NCBI RefSeq assembly: GCF_052072235.1
Contig: NZ_CM125436.1
Span: forward strand, 5,264,001-5,328,000
Source of the DNA: Brevibacillus_D fluminis_A
GTDB taxonomy: Bacteria > Bacillota > Bacilli > Brevibacillales > Brevibacillaceae
Length of the DNA: 64,000 bases
Direction of reading: 5' to 3'
Shown: piece after piece, positions 43,602 through 52,385 of the stretch
Numbering within the stretch: position 1 is the first letter of the stretch
How the letters are laid out: every line of letters begins with the position of its first letter
Program-made: the position numbers and the translations under genes
Notes under the pieces: generated by a model
The model's database searches: none
Told to the model about the DNA's origin: nothing
The model's input: only the letters and a program-made list of their open reading frames with translations

Positions 43602-44462
43602 ATGAGAAACCGCCCATTCGCAGCGCTGGCGCTGTTCGCCGCATGTCTGCTGCTCATTCCCGCTCCGCTGCTCGCGGCACATGCACCGTATGCCAGAGTG
43701 CCAGCCCGCCCGGACCCTTCCGATGAACTGCTGAAGCAATCGGTCATGGCCTACACCTGGTACCAAACTTCCGCTGAAGCCCGCGCGCTCTACTACCAGG
43801 CATTCGCCCTCGCAGACATGATGCTGGAGAAAGACTTGGCCGACCGGTCCGTCACGAAAAAGCGGGCCGTGATCGTCGATATCGATGAAACGCTGCTGGA
43901 TAACAGCCCGTATAACGTCGCACAGCTTGAAAACCACAGCGGTACAGAGGCGCTCTCCTGGAACGAGTGGGTCAAGCTTGCCCAAGCGCGAGCGCTTCCC
44001 GGCGCCGTCGACTTTTTAACCAAAGCGCACAAGCGCGGCGTGGACATCTACTACGTGTCCAATCGTTCAGTCGAGCACACCGACAGCACTATCCGCAACC
44101 TGATAGCTGCCGGTTTCCCGCAGGCGAGGGCAACCCACCTGCTCCTCTCCGATGGGGAAAGCTCCAAGGAATCGCGGCGCCAGCAGATCGAGCGCGACCA
44201 TCACATCGTGCTTTTGATGGGCGACAACCTGAGCGACTTCGCGCAAATTTTCGATGGGCGCAGCGTGGCAGACCGCAGCAAGGCCGTGGATCTGTTAAAA
44301 GAAAAATTCGGCCGCTCCTTCATCGTACTGCCCAATCCGATGTACGGCGATTGGGAATACGCCTTGTACAATTACCGGCAGCTGTCCCCGGAGCAGAAGC
44401 TGGAAGCGCGAAAAAAAGCGCTCTCTCCTTCGCCTTCCCCCGTGCGGCAGCAAGCGCGATAA
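43602..44462 (+). CDS. Exported HAD acid phosphatase / 5'-nucleotidase, lipoprotein e(P4) family
   Basis: 286 residues. A signal peptide (about 1-26, ending LLAA) exports it; there is no lipobox cysteine at the cleavage site, unlike e(P4) itself. The HAD nucleophile motif is VDIDETLLDN (catalytic D93 and D95), followed by the acidic-phosphatase type WNEWVKLAQARALPGAVDFL, YYVSNRSVEHT (motif II, near 152) and LLMGDNLSDFA (motif IV, near 206). Such enzymes strip phosphate from nucleotides or other esters outside the membrane. Single gene between terminators. Confidence 0.92.
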   Translation: MRNRPFAALALFAACLLLIPAPLLAAHAPYARVPARPDPSDELLKQSVMAYTWYQTSAEARALYYQAFALADMMLEKDLADRSVTKKRAVIVDIDETLLDNSPYNVAQLENHSGTEALSWNEWVKLAQARALPGAVDFLTKAHKRGVDIYYVSNRSVEHTDSTIRNLIAAGFPQARATHLLLSDGESSKESRRQQIERDHHIVLLMGDNLSDFAQIFDGRSVADRSKAVDLLKEKFGRSFIVLPNPMYGDWEYALYNYRQLSPEQKLEARKKALSPSPSPVRQQAR

Positions 44463-44490
44463 AAAAACCCTGCTCGCTTCAGCAGGGTTT
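44463..44490. terminator. Bidirectional terminator between phosphatase gene and sugar operon
   Basis: AAAACCCTGCT pairs with AGCAGGGTTTT around CGCTTC; A-run left and T-run right serve both convergent transcripts. Confidence 0.9.
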
Positions 44491-44492
44491 TC

Positions 44493-45317
44493 CTATTCCT
44501 TGACCGCGCCCGATGTCAGCCCGGAGATGATGCGCCGCTGGAAAATCAGCACCATGATCACAAGCGGAATCGTGACGATGATGGACGCAGCGGAAATCTC
44601 GCCCCACGGGATCGTATAAAGCCCCTGGAACATGACGATACCGACCGGAACCGTCTTCATCGCCTCCTGCGTATTGATCGTGAGCGCAAACAAAAATTCG
44701 TTCCATGCCGCGATGAACACCAGAATCGTGGTTGTGAACACGCCTGGCATGGCGAGCGGAAAAAACACCTTGGTCATCGTTTGCCAAATTGTCGCGCCGT
44801 CGACCTTGGCCGCTTCTCCCAAATCGCTCGGGATTTTACGGAAAAAAATCGTCAAATTCCAGATGGCAAGCGGCAGCGCGAATGTCGTGTACGGCAGGAT
44901 CAGGCCCAGATAGCTGTTCGTGAGGCCCATCGACTGCATGAACATGAAGATCGGCGAAATGGTCGCGATCTGCGGGAACATGGAGACGGCCAGGACGATC
45001 CCCAAAATGATCGTTTTCCCGCGAAAGTTGAGCCAGGCGATCGCATAGGCGGCAGCGGACGCGATGACGATGGAGTACAGCGTGGTAAGCGTCGCTACCA
45101 CGGTGGAGTTCCACAAATAACGGGCAAACGGCCGCTCCGTAAAGACGCGGACAAAATTGTCAAAGGAGGGAGATTGCACAAGGCGGAAGGCATGGTCTCC
45201 GAACAGCTCGCCCGGTGGCTTGAGCGCCGCCTGGAGAATCCATACAAACGGAAACATGACAATGAATATGAACAGTGTCAAAAAGACATAGAACAGCGGT
45301 CCTGCTTTTTTCTGCAT
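44493..45317 (-). CDS. Carbohydrate ABC transporter permease (MalG-like)
   Basis: 274 residues from the ATG at 45317 with AGGGGGG upstream; the in-frame ATG at 45344 overlaps the preceding gene. Six helices, CUT1-family permease. The ATPase-coupling EAA loop reads DLGEAAKVDGATIWQTMTKVFFPLAMPG near 180-206 (conserved residues E-A-A, D-G, P). The C-terminus ends SGLTSGAVKE, typical of MalG-like partners. It follows its MalF-like partner by 10 bp and is the last gene of the LacI-controlled operon. No ATPase is in the operon; a shared MsmX-type ATPase elsewhere is likely, as in Bacillus. Confidence 0.92.
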   Translation of the reverse strand: MQKKAGPLFYVFLTLFIFIVMFPFVWILQAALKPPGELFGDHAFRLVQSPSFDNFVRVFTERPFARYLWNSTVVATLTTLYSIVIASAAAYAIAWLNFRGKTIILGIVLAVSMFPQIATISPIFMFMQSMGLTNSYLGLILPYTTFALPLAIWNLTIFFRKIPSDLGEAAKVDGATIWQTMTKVFFPLAMPGVFTTTILVFIAAWNEFLFALTINTQEAMKTVPVGIVMFQGLYTIPWGEISAASIIVTIPLVIMVLIFQRRIISGLTSGAVKE

Positions 45318-45327
45318 GCTCTCCCCC

Positions 45328-46635
45328 CTATCTTCCGCCTTCACCGAGCAGGTCGGCGCCCAGAATTTTGATATACCCGATCGAAATCAAGGCTACGCAC
45401 AAAAAGACGATGACGGCGAGCGCAGACCCTTCGCCAAAGCTCATTTGCGCAAACATGGTCTTGTACGCGTAGATGGAAATCGTCTCGGTCGAGTTGGCCG
45501 GCCCGCCTCCCGTCAGCGCATAGATCAGGTCGAACACGCGGAATGCATCCAGCGTGCGGAACAAGAGGGAGACCAGGAGCGTCGACTTCAGCATCGGCAG
45601 CGTGATCCGGAAAAACTGCTGCACCTTGCCGGCCCCATCGACTTCCGCCGCCTCGTACAGGCTGTGCGGTATCGTCTGAAGTCCGGCGAACAGCAGCAGG
45701 GCCATGAACGGCGTCGTTTTCCACACGTCCGCCAAAATCACGGAGAACATCGCTCCCGCCTTTGTCGTCAGCAGCATCCCCATGTCCGCGACCAATCCGG
45801 TCTGTTCAAACAGATACGCCACAATGCCATTTTGTCCGTCATACAAAAACTTCCACATCATGGCGGAAATGACGGTCGGGATCGCCCAAGGAATGAGGAC
45901 GGTCGCACGCACCAAACCGCGCCCGTAAAACTGCTTGTTGATCAAAAGCGCGATCCACAGCCCCAGCACCAGCTCGATGGCGACGGATACCACCGTGAAA
46001 AAAAGCGTGTTGTACAGCGCCGCCCACATGCGGCTGTCCGCCAGAAACTGCTGATAGTAAGCAAAACCAACATAGTTGGGCGAAATGATCGAGGCTTCGA
46101 TCCCTTTGACGACCGCGATGACCCCCTCCGGCTTTTCCAGCTGCTTCTGCTTGCCCATTTCCATAAGCTTCGTTTCCAGATCCTGCAGTGTCGCACGGAG
46201 CGCCTGCGTCTGAGCATCGGACAGCGCGACATACTTGAGTTCATTGGGCACCGGCTTGAAATCGAGCAACAGCTTGTCAATCTCTTGGTAGCGCTGGGCG
46301 ATTTCGCCCGATTGCGCGAGCGTCGCCTTCATTTGTTCGGCCTGCTGTTTCAATGCCAGCAGCTCTTCCTTGGCGCTGCCTTCGGCGGCATTTGCCTCCT
46401 TGGTCAGATTGCGCAGCAAAATCGGCAGCGAGTTCACGTACCGCTCCATGTCCAGGCCGTACGCGTTGTGCACCTCGGTTTTGGTCGGATCGTTGAGCCT
46501 GATGTCATGCAGGCTGATCCAAAATGAACGTACGACAGGCCAAATCGCAATGATGAGAATGATCAGCAAGGCCGGGGCAATCAAAAGATAGCCCATCTGC
46601 TTCTCCGACAGTGATCCTTTTTTCACACGGGTCAT
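45328..46635 (-). CDS. Carbohydrate ABC transporter permease (MalF-like) with long external insertion
   Basis: 435 residues, against about 290-300 for typical CUT1 partners. After the first helix (about 15-38) there is an inserted region of about 140 residues (about 45-185), rich in Glu/Lys/Leu/Gln with heptad-like runs (LLRNLTKEANAAEG, LLALKQQAEQMKATL, LETKLMEMGKQKQL), predicted to lie outside the cell as a coiled coil. The remaining core is standard: SRMWAALYNTLFFTVVSV, and the EAA loop SLYEAAEVDGAGKVQQFFRITLP near 325. E. coli MalF also has a large external loop that touches its binding protein, so a docking role is plausible. Confidence 0.9.
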   Translation of the reverse strand: MTRVKKGSLSEKQMGYLLIAPALLIILIIAIWPVVRSFWISLHDIRLNDPTKTEVHNAYGLDMERYVNSLPILLRNLTKEANAAEGSAKEELLALKQQAEQMKATLAQSGEIAQRYQEIDKLLLDFKPVPNELKYVALSDAQTQALRATLQDLETKLMEMGKQKQLEKPEGVIAVVKGIEASIISPNYVGFAYYQQFLADSRMWAALYNTLFFTVVSVAIELVLGLWIALLINKQFYGRGLVRATVLIPWAIPTVISAMMWKFLYDGQNGIVAYLFEQTGLVADMGMLLTTKAGAMFSVILADVWKTTPFMALLLFAGLQTIPHSLYEAAEVDGAGKVQQFFRITLPMLKSTLLVSLLFRTLDAFRVFDLIYALTGGGPANSTETISIYAYKTMFAQMSFGEGSALAVIVFLCVALISIGYIKILGADLLGEGGR

Positions 46636-46673
46636 CCATCACCAGCTTCCTTTCCTGCATGCGAAAAGTGAGC

Positions 46674-46711
46674 AGCCCCCAAGGATGTCAGCATCGCTTT
46701 CCTTGAGGGCT
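46674..46711 (-). other. Hairpin between binding-protein and permease genes
   Basis: On the minus strand AGCCCTCAAGGA pairs with TCCTTGGGGGCT. No U-tract follows, so I read it as an mRNA-stabilising or partial-attenuation structure that would keep binding-protein levels above permease levels. Confidence 0.55.
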
Positions 46712-46738
46712 TTTACGGCTACACCTTCGTGCCCTGCC

Positions 46739-48088
46739 TTATTTTTTCATCAGCTCGTTCATTTTGGTCTCCATGTTTTTCGCCGCTTGCTCGGCCGTTT
46801 GCTGACCAGCCAGCGCTTTGGACACCTCGATTTGGATTACTTCGGAAATTTTCGGGTAAATCGGGCTGGTCGGGCGGGACACGGCCGCGCTGACGCCATT
46901 GACAAAATCTTGGTTGGCAAACAGCGGACTCGCTTTCTGGACGTCCGCATCACTGTACACAGGCAGCAGCGTCGGTGCCAGACCGCCGGAGACGGCGGAG
47001 ATTTTTTGTCCTTCGGCACCTGTCATGAATTTGAGGAATTCCCATGCCTCTTTCGGATGCTTGGTGTATTTGTTAATGCCGCCCATCCAGCCGCCGAGCG
47101 CCGCCGCCGAGCGTGCATCGCCCGAAGGCAATGGAGCGATCGCGACCTTGTCGACGATTTTGGATTGGGTTTGATCCTGTGCCAATGCGAACTGGTACGG
47201 CCAGTTGCGGATGAACGGCGATTGTCCTTCAATAAAAGCGGTATGGGATTCGGTCTCCGTAAATGTCGTAATATTTTTCGGCACAATATCGGACTTCACG
47301 ATCTCCATCATTTTTTTCAAGCCTTTGATCGTGCCGGGGTTGTTCACCGCCACATTGCCCTGTTCATCCAAAATCTTGCCGCCGTAGGCAGCGGCGAACT
47401 CGACGAAGTTGCAGACAAGCCCTTCGTATTGCTTGGCTTGCATCAAATAGCCGAACTTGATGCCGTCCTTGCCTTTTGTCGCCTTGGCTTGCGCGATGAG
47501 GTCATCCCATGTTTTCGGCGCTTCCTTGACCAAATCTTTGCGATAAAACAGCAGCCCGGCATCGATGAATTTGGGCATGGTCCACTGCTGGCCGCCAAAA
47601 TTGCCCGCATCCAAGGCGCCCTTGATATATTTGCTGGTGTCGATCCCGTCCTGTTCGATCAGGCGGTCGAGCGGGAGCAAATATCCCGCTTGGGCAAATT
47701 CTGCGGGCCAGATAACATCGAGGTCGAACACATCGATTTCGGATGATTGCGCGCTGAACATGGTGACGTACTGGTCGTGGCTTTGGCCGGTGTCGGAAGG
47801 CGTTTCGCGGATTTCGACTTCAATGTCGGGATGGGCGTTCTGGAAAGCTTCGACAAGCTTTTTCGTGGATTCGGTGACGTCCTTGCCGCGGGCATAGACG
47901 AGCTTCACTTTTTCCGCCGCAGGCTGCGGCTGTGCGGATTCCGGTTTCGGTGCCTCTGTGGTAGGTGCTGCCGGCTGCTGCGGAGTGGACGCGGGCGCGG
48001 ATTGCTGTGGAGTGGATGAACATGCTGCCAAGGAGATTGCCATCGACAAGCTGAGCCCGACCGATGTAAGTCCTTTCAAAACTTTCAT
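46739..48088 (-). CDS. Sugar ABC transporter substrate-binding lipoprotein
   Basis: 449 residues. The lipobox SLAAC puts the lipidated cysteine at residue 23, followed by a Pro/Thr/Gln/Ala-rich linker to about 60. The fold is of the CUT1/extracellular type 1 group: VKLVYARGKDVTE, then IDVFDLDVIWPAEFAQAGYLLPL near 120, WTMPKFIDAGLLFYRKDL near 168, and GGWMGGINKYTKHPKEAWEFLKFM near 340. A GGGGGAAATGG ribosome site precedes the start. It serves the two permeases downstream. Sugar identity is unknown; the Gfo/Idh and isomerase genes upstream suggest an inositol-like or oxidised sugar substrate. Confidence 0.92.
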   Translation of the reverse strand: MKVLKGLTSVGLSLSMAISLAACSSTPQQSAPASTPQQPAAPTTEAPKPESAQPQPAAEKVKLVYARGKDVTESTKKLVEAFQNAHPDIEVEIRETPSDTGQSHDQYVTMFSAQSSEIDVFDLDVIWPAEFAQAGYLLPLDRLIEQDGIDTSKYIKGALDAGNFGGQQWTMPKFIDAGLLFYRKDLVKEAPKTWDDLIAQAKATKGKDGIKFGYLMQAKQYEGLVCNFVEFAAAYGGKILDEQGNVAVNNPGTIKGLKKMMEIVKSDIVPKNITTFTETESHTAFIEGQSPFIRNWPYQFALAQDQTQSKIVDKVAIAPLPSGDARSAAALGGWMGGINKYTKHPKEAWEFLKFMTGAEGQKISAVSGGLAPTLLPVYSDADVQKASPLFANQDFVNGVSAAVSRPTSPIYPKISEVIQIEVSKALAGQQTAEQAAKNMETKMNELMKK

Positions 48089-48127
48089 TCCATTTCCCCC
48101 TTATGTTTTCTTTCCCTGAAACCATGT

Positions 48128-49186
48128 TCACAATCGGACTGCTTCCCCCGTCTGCGCCGAAAGGTAGATCGCCTCGATCAGCCGATTGATGTACAGCGCC
48201 TGCTCCGGCGTGCACAGCGGCGTCGCCGTCCCTTCCACGGAATCGAGGAAATTGCGGAACAGCTGCACCCGCTCCTTCACCGGATTGGGCTGGATTTCGG
48301 TGGTGGCGGCAGCGCCGTTTAGCTCGTGGTAGTACGCGAATTGCTGATCCATCAGCCGCAGCGAGGTACCGCCCTCTTTTCCGTACAAGTCAAGGAAAAC
48401 GTTTTCCTCTTTGATGTGAGAAGCCCAGCTTGCGTCCAGCGTAAGCGTGAAGCCATTTTCAAACGTGATCATGGCAACCGCCATGTCTTCTACATCAAAA
48501 TAGCCGCTCTCATCCTTTCGGCCCCACTCCGACAAGCCGCGCTTGTGCGGCCCGAATTGGGCATAGGTCTGGCCGAGCACCGAAACCGGCTTCGGATGTC
48601 CGACGAGCCACAAGGCGACATCGAGCATATGCACGCCGATATCGATCAAAGGGCCGCCGCCCGCCAAATCCTTGCGCGTAAACCAGCTGCCCCAGCCAGG
48701 AATCCCGTTTCGCCTGACCCAGCCCGCCTTGGCATGGTATACCTCACCCAGCTTGCCTTCTTCCAGCATTTGTTTCACGTATTGGGTGTCGCTGCGGAAC
48801 CGGTTGTTTTGCGCCACCATGAGGATTTTGTCCGCCTGCCTGGCTGCCGCGATCATTTCCTCGGCTTGCGCGACGTTCATCGCCATCGGTTTTTCGCACA
48901 GCACATGCTTGCCGGCCGCAAGCGCGCTTTTGGTCGCTTCAATATGCAGGTAGTTGGGGACGCAGACGATGACCGCATCGATGTCCGCAAGCTTAAGCAT
49001 CTCGCCGTAATCGGTGAACACCTGCGGAATCCGATACTGCTCCGCTCGACTCGCCCCTTGCTCCTCCGAGATGTCGGCGATCGCCATCACTTCTGCCCGC
49101 GAATCCCCTTTCATCGCCTCCAAATGCGCTTCTGAAATACTTCCCGCACCGATGATGCCGATTTTCCATTTCCGCTTCTCCGCCAT
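48128..49186 (-). CDS. Gfo/Idh/MocA family oxidoreductase
   Basis: 352 residues. NAD(P)-binding Rossmann motif IGIIGAGSISEAHL (about 8-21), the family EKP motif in HVLCEKPMAMN (about 93-103), and LIDIGVHMLDVALWL with the catalytic-type DIGVH near 182-186. The C-terminal domain contains the FDVEDMAVAMITFENG strand. Such enzymes oxidise or reduce a hydroxyl of a sugar or cyclitol. It lies 10 bp after the isomerase and 39 bp before the binding-protein gene, all on one strand. Confidence 0.92.
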   Translation of the reverse strand: MAEKRKWKIGIIGAGSISEAHLEAMKGDSRAEVMAIADISEEQGASRAEQYRIPQVFTDYGEMLKLADIDAVIVCVPNYLHIEATKSALAAGKHVLCEKPMAMNVAQAEEMIAAARQADKILMVAQNNRFRSDTQYVKQMLEEGKLGEVYHAKAGWVRRNGIPGWGSWFTRKDLAGGGPLIDIGVHMLDVALWLVGHPKPVSVLGQTYAQFGPHKRGLSEWGRKDESGYFDVEDMAVAMITFENGFTLTLDASWASHIKEENVFLDLYGKEGGTSLRLMDQQFAYYHELNGAAATTEIQPNPVKERVQLFRNFLDSVEGTATPLCTPEQALYINRLIEAIYLSAQTGEAVRL

Positions 49187-49196
49187 GCTCTCCCTC

Positions 49197-50165
49197 CTAC
49201 ACCCACCACAGATTTTTGACCGGCTCGCGCAAAATCACCTGCTGCAGGTTGGCCACCGCGCGCGTGAACCCTTCCTCGATCGACATGAGCGCATCTTCAT
49301 GCTCGATGCTGATCGCCCCGTCATAGCCGTACATGCGCAGCGCGCTCATCATGTCGGCCCAGTCTTTCGCATCGTGCCCGTATCCGACCGTGCGGAAGTA
49401 CCAGGCGCGCTCCTGCAGATTCGCATACGAATTCATGTCTGTCAGACCGTACATGTTCACCTTTTCCTGATCGATATACGTGTCTTTGGCATGGAAATGG
49501 AACAGCGCCTTCTCCTTGCCCAAAATCTTGATCCCCGCCACCGGGTCGATCCCCTGCCACCACATGTGGCTCGGATCAAAGTTGGCCCCGATGTTTTCGC
49601 CAGCCGCCTCGCGCAGCCTGAGCAGCGTGCCGGGGGTGTGAACCAGGAAACCGCCATGCATCTCCAGCGCCACCTTGACCTGATGGGATGCCGCGTAATC
49701 CGCCCATTCTTTCCAATACGGGATCAGCTTGTTTTCCCACTGCCAGGTCAGCACATCGCGGTACTCGTTGGGCCAGGGCGCCACCGGCCAGCTCGGGTAT
49801 TTGGCCCCCTCATGGTCGCCCGCCGTGCCGGAGAAGCAGTTGATCACGGAAACCTCCAGCCGCTCGGCCAAATGGACCGTTTTGACAAAGGTCTCATGGG
49901 AATGCCGGGCAAACTCTTTGTCCGGTGTGAGCGGATTGCCGTGGCAGCTGAGCGCGCTGATCGTCAGGCCCCGGTCCTCCACCGCCTTTTTGAACGCGCG
50001 CAGCTTGTCGGGATGCTCCAACAGCTCGTCGGGCTTGCAATGCGCATCGCCAGGATAGCCTCCCGTGCCGATCTCTACCGCTTCCAGCCCGGCCTCCTTC
50101 ACATAATCGAGCATCTCCTCAAACGGCTTTTCCGCAAACAGGACGGTGAATACGCCAAGTTTCAA
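49197..50165 (-). CDS. Sugar phosphate isomerase/epimerase (AP-endonuclease-2-like TIM barrel)
   Basis: 322 residues. MKLGVFTVLF starts the barrel; ligands of the metal site are spread through VEIGTGGYPG, ALSCHGNPL near 77, ALEMHGGFLVHT near 170, NFDPSHMWWQG near 199 and HFHAKDTYID near 225, with SIEHEDAL near 287. This is the xylose-isomerase-like TIM-barrel family that includes IolE, IolI and many epimerases. It is the second gene of the operon, 46 bp after lacI. Substrate unknown. Confidence 0.9.
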   Translation of the reverse strand: MKLGVFTVLFAEKPFEEMLDYVKEAGLEAVEIGTGGYPGDAHCKPDELLEHPDKLRAFKKAVEDRGLTISALSCHGNPLTPDKEFARHSHETFVKTVHLAERLEVSVINCFSGTAGDHEGAKYPSWPVAPWPNEYRDVLTWQWENKLIPYWKEWADYAASHQVKVALEMHGGFLVHTPGTLLRLREAAGENIGANFDPSHMWWQGIDPVAGIKILGKEKALFHFHAKDTYIDQEKVNMYGLTDMNSYANLQERAWYFRTVGYGHDAKDWADMMSALRMYGYDGAISIEHEDALMSIEEGFTRAVANLQQVILREPVKNLWWV

Positions 50166-50211
50166 AACGCTTCCCCCTCTCGCATTCGATTGCTTTTATG
50201 AAAATGGATGC

Positions 50212-51219
50212 TTACTTCCCGATCGCACACACGCTTTGCCGAATCACGAGATCATGCGGGACAATACTCATCCTTTCCACCGGTTCGTTGCGCAGCTGCT
50301 TCAATATTTGCTCCGCCGCCGCCCGCCCGTACATGTACGGATCATTGTGCACGGTGGACAGCATCGGACGCGTCAGCGACGCCATTTCCAAATCGTCAAA
50401 GCCCATGACCGAGACGTCTTCCGGCACCTTGACTCCTTGATCATAGAGATAATTCAGGACGCCGACAGCCATCAGGTCGGTCGCCACGAAGACGGCTGTC
50501 GGCCGGACGCTCTCCTCCCAAATTTTCCGCATCGCTTCATAGCCGCTTTTGGCCGTGAACTCGCCTTCCTGCATGAAGCCGTCATGAATGTCGAGGCCGT
50601 GCGCCCGCATCGCCTTGCGATACCCGCCCAGACGGTCGAGGCCGCACGGCGGGTCCCACAGCGGGCCGGAAATGCAGGCGATCTTTTGATGCCCCTGCGC
50701 AATCAGATAGGCGGTGGCATCGTAGGAAGCCTGGACGTTGTTGATGTTGACGGTAGGGATGTTGTAGCCAGGCAAATCATGGCCCGTCACGACCAGCGGC
50801 ACCTGAATGTCCTGCAGCTGCTGGAAATGGCCTTCAAGAAAATGGATGCTCGCCATGATCACGCCGTCCAGCTGCTTTTCCTTGAACAGCCGCAAAAATT
50901 TCAGCTCTTTTTCCACCACTTCGTCCGAGATGGCCAAAAACAGGCTGTAATCATACTCACTGATGACGCTGTCGATTCCATAGATCAGGTTGGAGTAAAA
51001 GTTGTTGGAAATGTCGGGAATCATCACCCCGATGATCCGGGTCTCCTTGTTGACCAGACTTCTGGCGACAGCGTTCGGCTGAAAGCCCGTCTCTTCCACA
51101 ACCTTCATGACTCGCTCCCGCAATTCCGGACGAACGGGTTTGGAATTGTTCAAGACCCGGGAGACTGTTGCGATGGATACGTTGGCGAGTTGTGCGATGT
51201 CCTTAATGGTTACTGTAAT
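50212..51219 (-). CDS. LacI-family regulator with a predicted ATT start codon
   Basis: 335 residues if translated from ATT at 51217-51219. The full LacI helix-turn-helix lies in frame, TVTIKDIAQLANVSIATVS and RVLNN, but no ATG, GTG or TTG precedes it: an in-frame TGA stands at 51226-51228, and the first canonical start (TTG, 51153) lies after the recognition helix. Either ATT at 51219 (or at 51207) is used, as in infC, or there is a sequence error. The rest is a normal periplasmic-binding-like effector domain (IIGVMIPDISNNFYSNL, VSVMGFDDLEMAS). First gene of the sugar operon, with a LacI operator in its promoter. Confidence 0.85.
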   Translation of the reverse strand: MTVTIKDIAQLANVSIATVSRVLNNSKPVRPELRERVMKVVEETGFQPNAVARSLVNKETRIIGVMIPDISNNFYSNLIYGIDSVISEYDYSLFLAISDEVVEKELKFLRLFKEKQLDGVIMASIHFLEGHFQQLQDIQVPLVVTGHDLPGYNIPTVNINNVQASYDATAYLIAQGHQKIACISGPLWDPPCGLDRLGGYRKAMRAHGLDIHDGFMQEGEFTAKSGYEAMRKIWEESVRPTAVFVATDLMAVGVLNYLYDQGVKVPEDVSVMGFDDLEMASLTRPMLSTVHNDPYMYGRAAAEQILKQLRNEPVERMSIVPHDLVIRQSVCAIGK

Positions 51220-51245
51220 GGTCGGTCACTTCTTTCCGTTTTATG

Positions 51246-51297
51246 GGAAAACGTTTTCCTGTTACAAAAAATACCATTTACTGGGCACGATTGTCAA
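51246..51297 (-). promoter_or_regulatory. Promoter with LacI-type operator upstream of lacI and sugar operon
   Basis: On the minus strand TTGACA (51292-51297) and TATTTT (51268-51273) are 18 bp apart. Just downstream is the perfect palindrome GGAAAACGTTTTCC (51246-51259), with the central CG typical of LacI-family and CcpA-type sites, covering the start of transcription. Autorepression by the adjacent LacI protein is expected. Confidence 0.8.
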
Positions 51298-51443
51298 TTA
51301 GTATTCTGAAAATTAAAATAAAGCGTATCGTGACTCATGCAATACACCGAAAACGACGATACGAATAAAGAGAAGAAAAATTTGGCACCCTTTGCAAGCA
51401 GCCTTTCCTTTCCCCTCAGCATGACTGACTTCTGGAGGAACGC

Positions 51444-52328
51444 ATGATGAAGTACGCACCACGGATTATCGGACTATTTCTGCTTATTCCCGCACTGATC
51501 GTCGTAACCGGCTTCTCCGCCGCCAAGGCAGAGACAAAAGCTACCTGGCTGTGGCAATCCCAGCTCATCTCCTCTGAGCCGGAGCAAATACTGGCGTTCG
51601 CCAAGGAACACGGCGTCACGCTGCTTTACCTCAACTTCTCGCCTGCGCGCAAAGCCGCCGAGTACCAGACCTTCATCAAAAAAGCGACAGCATCCGGAAT
51701 CGCCGTCCACGCTTTGGGCGGAGAGCGTAGCTGGGGTCTGGAGCAAAACCGCACCAGCCTGCTGGCATGGGTCGACCGGGTGCTCGCTTACAATGCCGGC
51801 GTGAGCAAAGAGGAACGCTTCACAGGCATCCACCTCGACATCGAGCCGTACCTTTTGCCCGAATGGAAAACCAGGCAGTCCGCCGTCATCGGGCAATGGA
51901 TGGGAAACATCGAGGCATATGCAGCCAAAGCCCGCAAGACACCCGGGCTCGAAATCGGCTGCGACATCCCGTTTTGGCTGGACAGCATCGCCCTGCCCAA
52001 TGATGACGCAGCATCGTTTGGCAAATGGCTGATCGCGCAGCATGATCATGCGACTGTAATGGCCTACCGCGACCGGGCTGTGGGATCGAACAGCATTTCC
52101 GCGCTCTCGGCGCAAGAACTGGCTTTCGCTGATGAGCTGGGCAAGCGCATCTTCATTGCGGTGGAGGCGAAGAAGAGCGGCGAAGGGAACTTCGTCAGCT
52201 TTGCGGAAGAAGGAAAAACGTACATGAACGCACAGCTGGCCAAGCTGTCTCCCCTGCTGTCGGAGCACCCCTCCTTTGCCGGAATGGCGGTTCATTCGTA
52301 CGAATATTGGAAGACGATGAAGGAATAA
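51444..52328 (+). CDS. Secreted TIM-barrel-like hypothetical protein
   Basis: 294 residues with CTGGAGG before the ATG. Signal peptide about 1-29 (GLFLLIPALIVVTGFSAAKA). The mature part has barrel-like strands: TLLYLNFSP near 55, GIAVHALGG near 86, FTGIHLDIEPYLLPEW near 125 with a paired acidic motif DIE as in some glycosidase-like barrels, LEIGCDIPFWLD near 170 and MAVHSYEYW at the end. I cannot name the family; a glycoside-hydrolase-like or polysaccharide-related protein is a guess. An upstream inverted repeat CGTATCGT/ACGATACG (51324-51331, 51356-51363) has no clear role. Single gene, ended by a terminator. Confidence 0.75.
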   Translation: MMKYAPRIIGLFLLIPALIVVTGFSAAKAETKATWLWQSQLISSEPEQILAFAKEHGVTLLYLNFSPARKAAEYQTFIKKATASGIAVHALGGERSWGLEQNRTSLLAWVDRVLAYNAGVSKEERFTGIHLDIEPYLLPEWKTRQSAVIGQWMGNIEAYAAKARKTPGLEIGCDIPFWLDSIALPNDDAASFGKWLIAQHDHATVMAYRDRAVGSNSISALSAQELAFADELGKRIFIAVEAKKSGEGNFVSFAEEGKTYMNAQLAKLSPLLSEHPSFAGMAVHSYEYWKTMKE

Positions 52329-52337
52329 ACGAAGAAA

Positions 52338-52370
52338 AACAGGCCTCTGCACAACGCAGGAGCCTGTTTG
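52338..52370. terminator. Terminator between TIM-barrel gene and the sarcosine oxidase-type gene
   Basis: AAACAGGC pairs with GCCTGTTT, with inner CTGC/GCAG, followed by GTT and preceded by AAAAA; it can act on both convergent genes. Confidence 0.75.
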
Positions 52371-52385
52371 TTATTCCGTACCTGT

